Positions 43,557 to 52,834 of a stretch of 64,000 nucleotides of DNA are shown here, one piece after another (positions within the stretch are counted from its first letter, which is position 1; the number at the start of each line of letters is the position of its first letter). The notes beneath the pieces were generated by a model, which did not search any database, was not told where the DNA came from, and saw only the letters and a list, made by a program, of their open reading frames with translations. Position numbers and translations under genes: made by a program. Source of the stretch: Arcanobacterium buesumense (GTDB lineage: Bacteria; Actinomycetota; Actinomycetes; Actinomycetales; Actinomycetaceae). The stretch lies in contig NZ_CP050804.1 in assembly GCF_012563545.1 (NCBI RefSeq), positions 1,240,001 through 1,304,000 of the forward strand, given 5' to 3'.

Positions 43557-44379
43557 AGCAGTCCTTGGCTATATTGATCGTCCCAGCCCACTCCATCGCC
43601 TTACTGGCACCGCAAAACTCGTTCTAGTTATCAGTCTTGTGGTGGCAGCGATGCTCACCTTTGATGCCCGTCTATTACTCGGACTATCTTTCCTATCGAT
43701 AGTGTTATGGACTATGTCTCGAGTACGGCTAAGCGATTTGAAAGTTGTTCTCATTATTATTGTTACATTTATGATGCTGAATAACCTTCTTATCTACATC
43801 TTTTCACCGAGTTATGGTGTTTCTCTTTTCAGTACCGAACATATTATTCTCGCTGGCCCGGGACGATGGGTTTTGACCTGGGAGCAACTCTTTTACCAGT
43901 CCTTAGTGACACTAAAGTATTTCGCAGTTCTGCCTGGCGTATTACTGTTTATTGCAACCACGCCACCACCTGAATTTGCCGCCTCACTGAATTCCCTCGG
44001 TGTTCCCTACCGCTATGCCTATTCGGTATCCCTCGCTTTACGATATATTCCAGATGTCCAACGCGATTACGGAACAATATCTACTGCCCAACAAGCACGC
44101 GGTCTTGATGCTTCGAGAAAAGCCCCCTTACGTGTGAGAACCAAGAATCTACTCGCTGTTCTTATGCCTTTACTCTTCGGATCGCTAGACCGGATCGAAA
44201 CAACTTCGGCAGCAATGGAATTGCGTGGTTTTGGCAGCCTCAAGAAACGCACCTGGTGGGCGTATCGCTCCCTACAGCTGGCAGATTGGCTTATTATCCT
44301 TGCGTCACTGGCTATTGTTGGTCTTGCTATCTGGCTCCAGTTCGTCAACGGCGGAAGGTTTTGGAATCCCTTCATCTGA
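43549..44379 (+). CDS. ecfT: ECF transporter T component
   Basis: A 276-residue membrane protein of the EcfT/CbiQ family with five or so helices and the two cytoplasmic coupling motifs AARGLDAS-type (here QQARGLDAS) and ELRGFGSL (AMELRGFGSLKKR), the Ala-Arg-Gly signatures that dock on the ATPases. Start is GTG 43549, overlapping the preceding gene. With the two genes before it this completes one ECF importer. Confidence 0.93.
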   Translation: MAKAVLGYIDRPSPLHRLTGTAKLVLVISLVVAAMLTFDARLLLGLSFLSIVLWTMSRVRLSDLKVVLIIIVTFMMLNNLLIYIFSPSYGVSLFSTEHIILAGPGRWVLTWEQLFYQSLVTLKYFAVLPGVLLFIATTPPPEFAASLNSLGVPYRYAYSVSLALRYIPDVQRDYGTISTAQQARGLDASRKAPLRVRTKNLLAVLMPLLFGSLDRIETTSAAMELRGFGSLKKRTWWAYRSLQLADWLIILASLAIVGLAIWLQFVNGGRFWNPFI

Positions 44380-44450
44380 TATGCACATCAGATAAGATGG
44401 TTCATATGTTGTGGCTATGGGCTGGCAACACATGCTGATTGGGAGTATCT

Positions 44451-45104
44451 ATGAGCACCATTGATCTTACAGCTATACAAAACTATACATATGCGATATA
44501 CAACTCGGATCGATCTGGCCACGGGTTAGACCATATTAACCGTGTTGTCAGCTTGTGTCAGCGTATTATTGCTGACACTAAAGCAGAAGGCATGAATCCA
44601 CGGGTCATTCTTATTGCTGCTTACGTCCATGATGTTATTGATCCCAAAGTTGTTGCAGATCCGGTACAGGCCCGTAATGACCTGGAAAAGTTTTTACATA
44701 CTCAAGCATTAACTGGCGCAGAAATAACGGAAATTCTCCATATTATTAGCAACATGTCGTTTTCAAAAAACCTCATCACCCACCAGCCACTTTCCATTAA
44801 TGGACAAATCGTCCAGGATGCTGACCGGCTCGATGCTATCGGCGCTATCGGTATTGGTCGTGCTTTCTATTACGGCGGGAAATTCGGTGATGATCTATAT
44901 GATCCAGCGCGCGCTCCACGCGATTTCACCAACGAAAATGACTATCGAGAACACTCCACGGTAATCAATCACTTCCACGAAAAGCTATTCAAACTAACCG
45001 ATTCACTCAACACTCAAGCTGCCAAAAGAATCGGAGAGTTACGGAATAAGCGAATGTGCGTATTCGTCGAACAGTTTATTGCGGAATGGAATGGAGAGCC
45101 GTAG
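44451..45104 (+). CDS. HD-domain phosphohydrolase
   Basis: A 217-residue HD protein. Metal ligands: His in GHGLDHINRV, the HD pair in AAYVHDVID and the later Asp in QDADRLDAIGAIGIGR. This is the pattern of small YedJ-like predicted phosphohydrolases (COG1418-related). ATG 44451 is preceded by GGGAG at correct spacing. Substrate not known. Its 3' end overlaps the 3' end of the metal ABC permease gene by 29 bases, tail to tail. Confidence 0.88.
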   Translation: MSTIDLTAIQNYTYAIYNSDRSGHGLDHINRVVSLCQRIIADTKAEGMNPRVILIAAYVHDVIDPKVVADPVQARNDLEKFLHTQALTGAEITEILHIISNMSFSKNLITHQPLSINGQIVQDADRLDAIGAIGIGRAFYYGGKFGDDLYDPARAPRDFTNENDYREHSTVINHFHEKLFKLTDSLNTQAAKRIGELRNKRMCVFVEQFIAEWNGEP

Positions 45105-45945
45105 ACATTCGGCTAATATTTAGCCCTCGTGGCGAAAGAACATAAACAATTGCGAAAACAATTCCATGTACCAACACCACAGTTGCACCAGAGGCCATGT
45201 TGAACCAATACGAGGAGTAAATACCGATAGTCACACTCAGCGCAGACATTAACGGCGCAATCCACAACATACGATCAAATGATTCAGTCATGAGAAATGC
45301 AATTGCGCCGGGAATAATCAATAACGCTACGATCAAAATAGCGCCTACTGCCTGCATCGCAACCACAACAGTCATCGCCAAACATGTTAAAAGCAAAGCC
45401 GATAACCGTTTTGTTGATAATCCAATCGCGCTTGCATGTACCGGATCAAACGCAAACAATGTTAAATCTTTACGTTTAGCGATGACGATAATAGCGGCAA
45501 GCGGAGCCAAAATGACTACCTGGAGTAGATCAGCCTGAGTAATACCCAATAAGTCACCGAAAATAACATGGTGCAAATTAATATGGCTAGGGAAAACCGA
45601 TATCAAAACAAGGCCCAGTGCGAGCATCGTCGTAAAAACAACACCCATCACCGTATCTTCTTTAAGCCCAGATCCATTACGAATCACGCCTATCATTGCC
45701 ACACATATCAGTGCGGCGATAAACGCACCGATTGAAAACGGCGCACCAAAAATATATGCCAGCACAATCCCCGGTACCACGGCATGCGAAAGCGCATCTC
45801 CCATCAGCGACCACCCTACAAGGACCAGCCAGCACGATAACAAAGCGCACACGCTTGCCGCGAGAATCGTCACTGCAAAGCCTCGAAGCATAAATGTATG
45901 CGTCCACATTTCAATGAACGTGTCATAAAACCACAGCCAGCTCAT
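45076..45945 (-). CDS. Metal ABC transporter permease (Mn/Zn/Fe, family 3)
   Basis: A 289-residue permease with about eight helices, typical of ZnuB/MntB/PsaC: SWLVLVGWSLMGDALSHAVVPGIVLAYIFG, a Met-rich interior, and AVGAILIVALLIIPGAIAFLMTESFDRML, the family's conserved helix. It overlaps the ATPase by four bases. It forms the channel for the binding protein encoded at 46939-47904. Confidence 0.93.
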   Translation of the reverse strand: MSWLWFYDTFIEMWTHTFMLRGFAVTILAASVCALLSCWLVLVGWSLMGDALSHAVVPGIVLAYIFGAPFSIGAFIAALICVAMIGVIRNGSGLKEDTVMGVVFTTMLALGLVLISVFPSHINLHHVIFGDLLGITQADLLQVVILAPLAAIIVIAKRKDLTLFAFDPVHASAIGLSTKRLSALLLTCLAMTVVVAMQAVGAILIVALLIIPGAIAFLMTESFDRMLWIAPLMSALSVTIGIYSSYWFNMASGATVVLVHGIVFAIVYVLSPRGLNISRMSTALHSIPQ

Positions 45946-46745
45946 TTCGTTTCTCCCTTATCCGCATAGTATCCAGCAGGTGCCGTAAACGCCCGGGATA
46001 AATTATTTGAACTTAGCGTTTCTCGTGGATCTCCACGTCCCACAATCTGACGGTTAAGTAGTACCACTTCATCAGCAAACTCTGGGATAGTTGATAGATC
46101 ATGAGTAGAAACTAATAGCGTTGTTCCCTTGTCAGCCAGACTCCGGAGTAATTCGGTGATGACCGAGGCAGATGTATAGTCAACACCAGCAAACGGCTCA
46201 TCGAGAAGCATAAGTTCTGCGCCCTGCGCTACGGCACGAGCAACAAATACTCGTTTACGCTGTCCGCCAGACAGGGCACCGATCGGACGCTGTTCTATAC
46301 CAGTCAGACCGACAACATCAAGCGCATCGGCAACGGCCTGACGATCCACATCTGTCGGTTTACGCCGAGCCCCCATAAGGCCGTAACGCCCCATCATCAC
46401 AACGTCATAAACGGAAAGGGGGAAACGCGTATCAATTTCTTCATTTTGCGGAACATAACCCACTTTTCCAGATTTACGCGCCGAAAGCGAGGACGTCTGA
46501 GAAATAATAATCTCTCCTTGTTGATAATTAACGAGCCCCATAATGGACTTAAAAAATGTAGATTTTCCTGACCCATTCATTCCAACGATGGCGCAAATTC
46601 TTCCCTGACCAATACAGAAATCGACGCCGGTTAGTGCTTGGACATCGCCATATGAGACATGCAGGTCACGCACGTCTAGTACTGATGCTTGTGGATCCAC
46701 TTCTATCCTCACCAACGGTCTTTTATCCAGCTCGCCGCTGGACAC
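45942..46745 (-). CDS. Metal ABC transporter ATPase
   Basis: A 267-residue ATPase: Walker A GMNGSGKST, Q-loop VGYVPQNEEIDTRFP (the PQ-hexa motif common in Mn/Zn ATPases), signature LSGGQRKRVFVARA, Walker B LMLLDEPFAGVD and H-loop LLVSTHDL. Start GTG 46745 is chosen by family length, though it adds ~20 residues before the VLDVRDLHVSYG core; an internal start is possible. It lies after the terminator-like hairpin that follows the binding-protein gene. Confidence 0.92.
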   Translation of the reverse strand: MSSGELDKRPLVRIEVDPQASVLDVRDLHVSYGDVQALTGVDFCIGQGRICAIVGMNGSGKSTFFKSIMGLVNYQQGEIIISQTSSLSARKSGKVGYVPQNEEIDTRFPLSVYDVVMMGRYGLMGARRKPTDVDRQAVADALDVVGLTGIEQRPIGALSGGQRKRVFVARAVAQGAELMLLDEPFAGVDYTSASVITELLRSLADKGTTLLVSTHDLSTIPEFADEVVLLNRQIVGRGDPRETLSSNNLSRAFTAPAGYYADKGETK

Positions 46746-46859
46746 TTATCTCAGTTTAGCGCACAAAAGGTTGTAGTTTCTCTATGACTTATTCAACTCT
46801 TTGCCGCACCGAACTTTGACCATTTACGCTTACAAAATCGCCAATTTCCTAGCGAAAAA

Positions 46860-46909
46860 ATCGATGGCCGCAACGTGATTTCTAAGATTTTCACGCTCCG
46901 GCCATCGAT
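46860..46909 (-). terminator. Attenuating terminator between metal-binding protein and ATPase genes
   Basis: ATCGATGGCCG and CGGCCATCGAT (46860-46870 and 46899-46909) pair perfectly with an inner CGTGA/TCACG; a run of six T follows on the minus strand. Its place inside an ABC operon fits higher expression of the binding protein. Confidence 0.85.
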
Positions 46910-46938
46910 GTAATTAGATGTCTATCACATGTCTGTTT

Positions 46939-47904
46939 TTACTTCGACTTTCCAGTCAAACCCTTGGTGATAGTCTCTGCATCATAGCGCAGAAGGTCAA
47001 GGTAAGTTGGCACATCACCGTCAGCTTCGGAAAGTGAATCAACGTAGAGGATGCCACCGAATGGAGTTCCTGTTGCTTCTACAACTGGCTGCATCTTGTT
47101 ATCGATAGTCGACTCACAGAAAACGGCTGGAATCTGGGAATCCTTGACAAAGTTCTCTACATCAGACATACGCTGTGGAGTCAATGCGCCTTCAGCATTC
47201 ACACCCCAGAGATACTTTTCAGTAAGCTTCATATCGCGTGCTAGGTAAGAGAAAGCACCTTCACATGTCACAAGTGCCCGATGCTCCGGCGCAATCGAGG
47301 CGAGCTCGGTTTCCATCTTTTCCTTCACACTAGCGATTTCTTTCTTATACTTTTCGCCATTGGCCTTGTAGAAATCAGCATTGTTCTTATCGATAGACGA
47401 TACCGCCTTGACGATATTATCGACGTAGACTTGACCTGCATCTGGCGACATCCATGCGTGTGGGTTTGGCTTGCCTTCGTAATCACCTTCGGCGATCGCA
47501 ATTGGCTCAACACCTTCAGACAAGTCAAAATGTGGCGCCTTGACATCAGCAACGAAACGCTCGAACCAACGTTCTAGTCCAAGACCGTTATTGAGAATAA
47601 CGTTCGCCCCCTCTGCCTTCTTAATGTCAGCCGGTGTTGGCTGATAATCGTGAATTTCAGCATCCGGTTCAGTGATAGACAGAACCGTCATCTTATCGCC
47701 AACAACTTGTTTCGCCATGTCAGCAATAACAGTGAAGGTTGTTAGCACAACCGGCTTGTCACCGGTCTGAGAATCACTGGTTGAGTCCATTGCCTTGGAA
47801 CCCATCGCTGGCTTTTCTGAAGATGAGCACCCGGTGAGAGCGAGAGCGCAACTCGCTACGAGCGCTGGGATAATGCGCGTGATCTTTTTGATATTCATAC
47901 TCAT
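46939..47904 (-). CDS. Manganese/zinc ABC transporter binding lipoprotein (TroA/PsaA family)
   Basis: A 321-residue lipoprotein: MSMNIKKITRIIPALVASCALALTGC, Cys in the lipobox. Ligand residues as in PsaA/MntC: His in DAEIHDYQPTP, His in PNPHAWMSP, Glu in VTCEGAFSYLARD, Asp in VDSLSEADG; the EGAFxYLA form and the DSLS motif favour manganese over zinc. ATG 47904 or 47898 (MNIKK) is the likely start; the frame extends to 48003 without a lipoprotein signal. An imperfect-flank 20-bp palindrome lies ~30 bases upstream. Confidence 0.92.
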   Translation of the reverse strand: MSMNIKKITRIIPALVASCALALTGCSSSEKPAMGSKAMDSTSDSQTGDKPVVLTTFTVIADMAKQVVGDKMTVLSITEPDAEIHDYQPTPADIKKAEGANVILNNGLGLERWFERFVADVKAPHFDLSEGVEPIAIAEGDYEGKPNPHAWMSPDAGQVYVDNIVKAVSSIDKNNADFYKANGEKYKKEIASVKEKMETELASIAPEHRALVTCEGAFSYLARDMKLTEKYLWGVNAEGALTPQRMSDVENFVKDSQIPAVFCESTIDNKMQPVVEATGTPFGGILYVDSLSEADGDVPTYLDLLRYDAETITKGLTGKSK

Positions 47905-47933
47905 TATCTTAAGTACGCTTAGGCCACCCTCAC

Positions 47934-47953
47934 AAGTTCGCCATGGCGAACTT
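47934..47953. promoter_or_regulatory. 20-bp palindromic operator before the metal importer
   Basis: AAGTTCGCCATGGCGAACTT is a perfect palindrome 30 bases before the binding-protein start, with CACA/TGTG flanks. It is the right size for a DtxR/MntR-family dimer pair. No such regulator is encoded in the window. Confidence 0.78.
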
Positions 47954-48072
47954 TGTGTCTGACTCATCACGTAACACAATCCCCTCAAGCCACTTAACAA
48001 CAAAACGAGATTAATGATCTATAGAATGGGAGTTACCTTATTCCCTACCTCAACACAGCAAAGCCTAGCACC

Positions 48073-49356
48073 ATGAGTCCTTCACAGCATTATCCAATCC
48101 CTACCCAAGTACCAATCTATTCTTCACGCGAGATCGAAGTTCCAGCAGCCACCCGCCGCTCTCTCAGCCAAATCATCGGTGGTATCATCTTCATCTTCGC
48201 TCTCTTGTGCGCCGCGTGGCTGATCATCTTAATCGCTTTGCGCATCACACAAGGCTCATGGCTTTTTAACCTCGCTGTTTTCTGGGCGGTTTTAACCTAT
48301 TTAGTTCTCCCCCGCCTCCATCAAATTTTTACTTATCTTTATGTGCCCGACTATTTCATCGGCCGCACCCGAACAACCGATGGCGTGTTGGGCGATCCAA
48401 TCAACCTAGCTTTTGACGGCGATGCCAATGACATTCGTAGCGCAATGCAACATGCGGGATGGATTGAAGCTGACCCCATTACTGTACGCTCCAGTATCGG
48501 CATTGTGATGTCTACTTTGCGCCGCCGCCCATATCCCTCTGCCCCAGTTTCCACTTTGAAGCTTTTTGGCCGCAAACAGACATTCGCTTTCCAACAGGAA
48601 GTTGGCGGAAATGCTGCCAAGCGCCACCATATTCGCTTTTGGCATGTCCCGGATGGCTGGCTATTACCCGGCGGACAAAAAGTCGGCTGGTTAGCTGCCG
48701 CAACTTACGATCGATCAGTTGGTTTAAACGTCTTCACCTTGCAAGTTACCCATAAAATCGATGCTGACATTGACGCGGAACGCGACTATGTCATTAACAC
48801 CTTGCGTTATGCCGATCCCGAAAACAAAGTTCGTGTCATTGAAAATTTCTCTACCGCTTACCAAGCCTGGAACGGTGGCGGGGATTTGGTGGAAACTGAT
48901 GGGCATCTCCCCGTCGTCGACGTTACCGGGTCAATCAACCGCACACACTACCAGCTCCCGCAAAGTCAACACCACTCTCATGCCATCCCACCTATCCCAT
49001 TAGCTTTTTCCACAATTTTAGTTGCCATACTATTTTTGTCGACCATTAATTCTGTTCTTAATGCGCAGGCTTACGCCTGGTTCAATTTTGCGATATCAAT
49101 TGCCTTATTCATTGCCCTCGTTTTTACTTTTTTACGACGACGATGGGCATGGTTTATTCTCATGGGACATTCTGCGATACTGGCTTTTAGTCTTTTACTT
49201 GCTACATCTTATGCACCACATGGAAATGAAGAACCACTCACCATCATCGCATTAACTGTTTTGGTACTCGTGACTATTTCGGATGAGAAAGTTCGACTAT
49301 GGGTCAGCGAAAAAGAGGCCACCGAAAGAAATGAATTCGCTGCGCATCCACAATAG
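48073..49356 (+). CDS. LssY_C domain membrane protein
   Basis: A 427-residue protein. Two helices at ~35-58 and ~65-85, then the LssY C-terminal domain (~95-275): LGDPINLAFDGDANDIRSAMQHAGWIEADPITVRSSIGIV, RRPYPSAPVSTLKLFGRKQTFAFQQEVGGNAAKRHHIRFWHVP, both conserved family stretches; then about four helices (~310-405). LssY_C is found in large membrane phosphatase-like proteins, function unknown. It is divergent from the metal importer and has no strong ribosome binding site. Confidence 0.85.
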   Translation: MSPSQHYPIPTQVPIYSSREIEVPAATRRSLSQIIGGIIFIFALLCAAWLIILIALRITQGSWLFNLAVFWAVLTYLVLPRLHQIFTYLYVPDYFIGRTRTTDGVLGDPINLAFDGDANDIRSAMQHAGWIEADPITVRSSIGIVMSTLRRRPYPSAPVSTLKLFGRKQTFAFQQEVGGNAAKRHHIRFWHVPDGWLLPGGQKVGWLAAATYDRSVGLNVFTLQVTHKIDADIDAERDYVINTLRYADPENKVRVIENFSTAYQAWNGGGDLVETDGHLPVVDVTGSINRTHYQLPQSQHHSHAIPPIPLAFSTILVAILFLSTINSVLNAQAYAWFNFAISIALFIALVFTFLRRRWAWFILMGHSAILAFSLLLATSYAPHGNEEPLTIIALTVLVLVTISDEKVRLWVSEKEATERNEFAAHPQ

Positions 49357-49416
49357 ACATTCCCATCACCTCATGTTATTGTATTAGTGTATTAATACAG
49401 CAACACAGAGGTGAAT

Positions 49417-49794
49417 ATGTCAGTCGACGACTCTCGCCCCATCTGGATCCAACTGGTTGACACCTTCAGCCACAACATCGTGACTGAAAAATGGCCGGCA
49501 GGATCAAAGATTCCCAGCGTCCGCGAGCTAGCACTGGACGCCGGAGTCAACCCCAACACAATCCAACGCGCACTCGCCCAACTCGATAACGAAGGCCTCA
49601 CCACCACTGAGCGCACACAAGGTCGCTTCGTGACAACCGATCTGCAAACGATCGCCCACAAACGATCCGAGTTAGCCGGTCAAGCAACCAGCCAACATGT
49701 GACAACGATGGCGAATCTCGGCCTGAGCATCGACGAAGCCATTGAGCTTATTCGCGAGCGCTGGAACGCTTCAGCAACACATGAAGGATCATGA
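49417..49794 (+). CDS. GntR family regulator, YtrA subfamily
   Basis: A 125-residue winged-helix regulator (PIWIQLVDTFSHNIVTEKWPAGSKIPSVRELALDAGVNPNTIQRALAQLDNEGL) with a short C-terminal tail. ATG 49417 lies after GAGGTG. Its stop sits at 49792-49794, just before the ABC ATPase ATG at 49796. It is probably the repressor of the ABC pair, as YtrA represses the ytr operon. A run of direct TATT repeats lies upstream (49376-49400). Confidence 0.93.
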   Translation: MSVDDSRPIWIQLVDTFSHNIVTEKWPAGSKIPSVRELALDAGVNPNTIQRALAQLDNEGLTTTERTQGRFVTTDLQTIAHKRSELAGQATSQHVTTMANLGLSIDEAIELIRERWNASATHEGS

Positions 49795-49795
49795 G

Positions 49796-50500
49796 ATGGA
49801 ACCGACCACACCCCTTATTCGCATAGAAGGGTTGACCAAACGTTACTCATCGACAACCGCACTGGACGATGTTTCGCTTGATTTACATCCTGGAAAAGTT
49901 ATTGGTCTAATCGGCAATAACGGTTCAGGTAAAACAACCTTGATGAAAATTTTGGCTGGCGTGCTCTCCGATTGGGAAGGCACAGTTAGTATTGCTGGAT
50001 ATGCACCCGGCCCAGAAACAAAACAGCGTCTCGCCTTCTTGCCATCCGCACAGTTCTTAAACAAATCGATGACTGCTGCTGACGCATGCCAACTGTATGC
50101 TCGATTCTTCACCGATTTCGATATCCGTAAAGCCCATGATCTACTCAACTACTTCGAGTTGCCCTTGGATCAGAAACTTAAAGAAATGTCGAAGGGTATG
50201 AACGAGAAGGTTCAAGTTTCGCTCACAATGTCACGAAATGCCGATATCTACTTGCTTGACGAGCCTATCTCAGGTGTTGATCCGGCAACGAGAACCACGA
50301 TTTTGAACGGTATTTTGCGCGACTTCAGCCCCGAAGCACTCATGGTGGTCTCCACGCACCTAGTTGCCGACGTCGAAGCGATTCTCGACGACGTCATCCT
50401 CATTAACAACGGCAAGGTTGCCCGTTACGTCAACGTTGACGATCTGCGTGAGGAATATGGAATCTCCCTCGATAGTATTTGCCGGAAAGGATTGAACTGA
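49796..50500 (+). CDS. ABC exporter ATPase (YtrB/BcrA type)
   Basis: A 234-residue ATPase: Walker A GNNGSGKTT, signature EMSKGMNEKVQVSLT (MSKGMxEK, the form seen in YtrB-type proteins), Walker B IYLLDEPISGVD, H-loop VSTHLVADVE. I start at ATG 49796 with GAAGGA upstream, giving MEPTTPLIRIEGLTKRY. The stop shares a base with the permease ATG (TGATG). Such systems affect cell-envelope antibiotic stress; the substrate is unknown. Confidence 0.92.
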   Translation: MEPTTPLIRIEGLTKRYSSTTALDDVSLDLHPGKVIGLIGNNGSGKTTLMKILAGVLSDWEGTVSIAGYAPGPETKQRLAFLPSAQFLNKSMTAADACQLYARFFTDFDIRKAHDLLNYFELPLDQKLKEMSKGMNEKVQVSLTMSRNADIYLLDEPISGVDPATRTTILNGILRDFSPEALMVVSTHLVADVEAILDDVILINNGKVARYVNVDDLREEYGISLDSICRKGLN

Positions 50501-51312
50501 TGTTTTTGCTACTTCTTCGTCAAGAGTTCACCTCGCAAAAGAGCTGGTTGAGCTCAACATTTCTGACGGCTAGCTTGATCGCTATCGTTTCCTTCGTCGT
50601 CTCCTTGCCACACATTCCAGGCTTAACTGCGTTTTCTTATTTCACGATGGTGGCGACGGCGATTGGCACACCGGTAGTGATTATGATTGGGCTGGGAGCC
50701 GAATACTGGCAGTCGATGTCTGGCGAGCGTGGCTACTTCACGCACACTATTCCGGCAAAGCCAAGTGAATTGTTCTGGGCAAAAACGCTCTTCGCATTCC
50801 TTGTTGAAATGCGCGCCCTCGGTTTTACCTTGCTTGTGCTCTTGGCACTGGCGTTGAGTAACGCGTGGGAAAACGATATGTCATTGGGTGATTTTCTCGA
50901 ACCATATAAGGAATATCTCCAAAGCAAACCTACCTGGTTGGTTGTGGCCGCCCTACTCTATATCGTGCTCGGTTTGGTCAATATTATCCTCCAAGGAGCT
51001 GCGGTATTGAGTATTAGCGCGCTGGGCCGATTCTCCGGCTCGACGGCGTCGAATATCGCTATTGGGTTTGCTGGGCTCTACCTAGCCAATCAGGCCGTGG
51101 GTGCAGTCGGTACCCTGCTGTTGCCACTATCGGTACGTATCTCTGATCTGTCCTTGACATGGGAATCGATGTTGCCGAGCATTGTGCATTCGATTCAAAC
51201 TGATACCCAGCCGGAACTCTTTGGCATCGGTTTACTGATCACCTTGCCGATTCTTACGATCGTCTTAGTCTGGTTCGGGATTCGAGCTATTGCTCGAACG
51301 TCGTTGCGCTAA
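50500..51312 (+). CDS. ABC-2 type permease partner
   Basis: A 270-residue membrane protein with about six helices (30-50, 55-75, 100-125, 150-180, 190-210, 235-265) starting MFLLLLRQEFTSQK. It overlaps the ATPase stop by one base and has AAAGGA in front. Sequence is family-variable. GntR, ATPase and permease form one YtrABC-like operon. Confidence 0.85.
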   Translation: MFLLLLRQEFTSQKSWLSSTFLTASLIAIVSFVVSLPHIPGLTAFSYFTMVATAIGTPVVIMIGLGAEYWQSMSGERGYFTHTIPAKPSELFWAKTLFAFLVEMRALGFTLLVLLALALSNAWENDMSLGDFLEPYKEYLQSKPTWLVVAALLYIVLGLVNIILQGAAVLSISALGRFSGSTASNIAIGFAGLYLANQAVGAVGTLLLPLSVRISDLSLTWESMLPSIVHSIQTDTQPELFGIGLLITLPILTIVLVWFGIRAIARTSLR

Positions 51313-51363
51313 GCCCGTCCATTCCAACGAGGCATCTTAACCTCGATCTCCTCTAACAAGCTT

Positions 51364-51398
51364 GGTGGCTCAGTAACATCACCTATTACTGAGCCACC
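51364..51398. terminator. Bidirectional terminator between two ABC operons
   Basis: GGTGGCTCAGTAA (51364-51376) pairs perfectly with TTACTGAGCCACC (51386-51398); nine-base loop; genes on both sides converge here. Confidence 0.9.
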
Positions 51399-51419
51399 GA
51401 ACTCGTGTTTGACTAAAGT

Positions 51420-52166
51420 TTATGAGAACAAATCCAAGAACCGTTCGATGCGCGCAGTAGGCGCAGCGAAGAACGCTTGGGCATCGCCGTCGTACTCGAT
51501 TTTTCCATCTTGAAGGAAGACGATGCGGTCTGCGATCGAGCGCGCAAACCCCATATCGTGAGTGACTAACACTAACGCAGTTTGACCACGTGCCACATCT
51601 TGAAGCGTAGACCGTACTTCTGCCGCTAGTTCTGGGTCTAACGCCGACGTCGGTTCGTCACACAATAAAAACTCTGGTTGCATAGCAAGCGCTCGGGCAA
51701 TAGCAACCCGCTGTTTTTGCCCGCCAGAAAGCTGATACGGATAGGCTTTTTCGCGCCCGGCTAGCCCAACCTTGGCTAACAGTTCACGACCTTGTTCCAC
51801 GGCCCGCGCGCGCGGAATATTTAACGCGCGGATCGGACCAAACGTGACATTGTCAAGCACGCTCAAGTGTGCAAAGAGCTGGAAATCTTGGAAGACCATC
51901 GCTGAATGCGCCCGTACCACGTGCTTATCTTCTGTAGAGAGTCGGTTCGAAAAATCAATTTCTCGGTTGGAAACTGTCAATGTGCCGAGTTCGGGGGTTT
52001 CCAGCAGGTTCAACGAACGTAACAGCGTTGATTTTCCAGAACCTGACGGACCGATAATCGCCGTCGTTTGCTGTGGATCAAAATTGATCGATACGCCATC
52101 TAGCGCACGCACTGGTTCGCCATCTTTACTGGTGTAAGTCTTATGTAAATCGGTTACCTTTAACAT
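51420..52166 (-). CDS. tcyC: Cystine/polar amino acid ABC importer ATPase
   Basis: A 248-residue ATPase with Walker [10 protein letters not shown], signature [15 protein letters not shown], Walker [16 protein letters not shown]-loop [12 protein letters not shown]: the pattern of polar amino acid importers. Last gene of the operon; its start shares a base with the permease stop. Assignment to cystine comes from the binding protein and the leader. Confidence 0.9.
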   Translation of the reverse strand: MLKVTDLHKTYTSKDGEPVRALDGVSINFDPQQTTAIIGPSGSGKSTLLRSLNLLETPELGTLTVSNREIDFSNRLSTEDKHVVRAHSAMVFQDFQLFAHLSVLDNVTFGPIRALNIPRARAVEQGRELLAKVGLAGREKAYPYQLSGGQKQRVAIARALAMQPEFLLCDEPTSALDPELAAEVRSTLQDVARGQTALVLVTHDMGFARSIADRIVFLQDGKIEYDGDAQAFFAAPTARIERFLDLFS

Positions 52167-52834
52167 CAGCGTGCCTCCACATACTTCGATGTTCGCTTTT
52201 CGAGCGCATGCTGGCCCGCAGTGAGGACAGAATTAATGACGAGGTAAATCATTGCCACTTCTACATAGAGCAACAGCGGCTCGAAGGTAATAGCTGCTAA
52301 CTGTTGGCTGCGCAAGAAGACATCAACCAAGGTGATTGATGATACGAGAGACGTTCCTTTAACGAGATCAATGAAATCTGACGACAGCGGCGGAATAGAA
52401 ATTCGAAATGCCTGGGGAGCAACGATATGCCAAAGGATCTTACGGTGGGTAAGATTCAACGACTGCCCCGCCTCCCATTGCCCGCGTGGAACAGCTTTCA
52501 GGCCTGCACGCAAGGCTTCAGCAGTATAGGCACCAGCGTTAAGACCCAGCGTCATGATCGCAACTGGCCAAGCATCGAGTACGATTCCAGCCCGAGGCAG
52601 ACCATAGAAGACGATGAATAGTTGAACAAGTAGCGGAGTTCCTCGAAAAATCCACACGTACAACGCGCCGATCTGTGAAAGCACTGCAATGCGTTCGAAA
52701 CGAACAACGGCAACAATACTTCCGATAATCAGGGCAATAATGAATGAGATGATTGCTAACGGTATCGTAACAGTAATGGTTGCAGCTAAGAGCGTTGGTA
52801 ACGATTGCGCCCATAATTGCACAGCATGAATCAT
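52166..52834 (-). CDS. tcyB: Cystine/polar amino acid ABC importer permease
   Basis: A 222-residue HisM-type permease with five helices; the EAA loop is EALRAGLKAVPRGQWEAGQSL, and RGTPLLVQLFIVFYGLP is the conserved early motif. It directly abuts the binding-protein gene (shared base) and the ATPase. A homodimer should form the channel. Confidence 0.9.
   Translation of the reverse strand: MIHAVQLWAQSLPTLLAATITVTIPLAIISFIIALIIGSIVAVVRFERIAVLSQIGALYVWIFRGTPLLVQLFIVFYGLPRAGIVLDAWPVAIMTLGLNAGAYTAEALRAGLKAVPRGQWEAGQSLNLTHRKILWHIVAPQAFRISIPPLSSDFIDLVKGTSLVSSITLVDVFLRSQQLAAITFEPLLLYVEVAMIYLVINSVLTAGQHALEKRTSKYVEAR

Noticed and set aside
44374-44393. ATCTGAT / ATCAGAT hairpin after ecfT as terminator
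   Set aside because: Only seven AT-rich pairs and no T-run; too weak to call.
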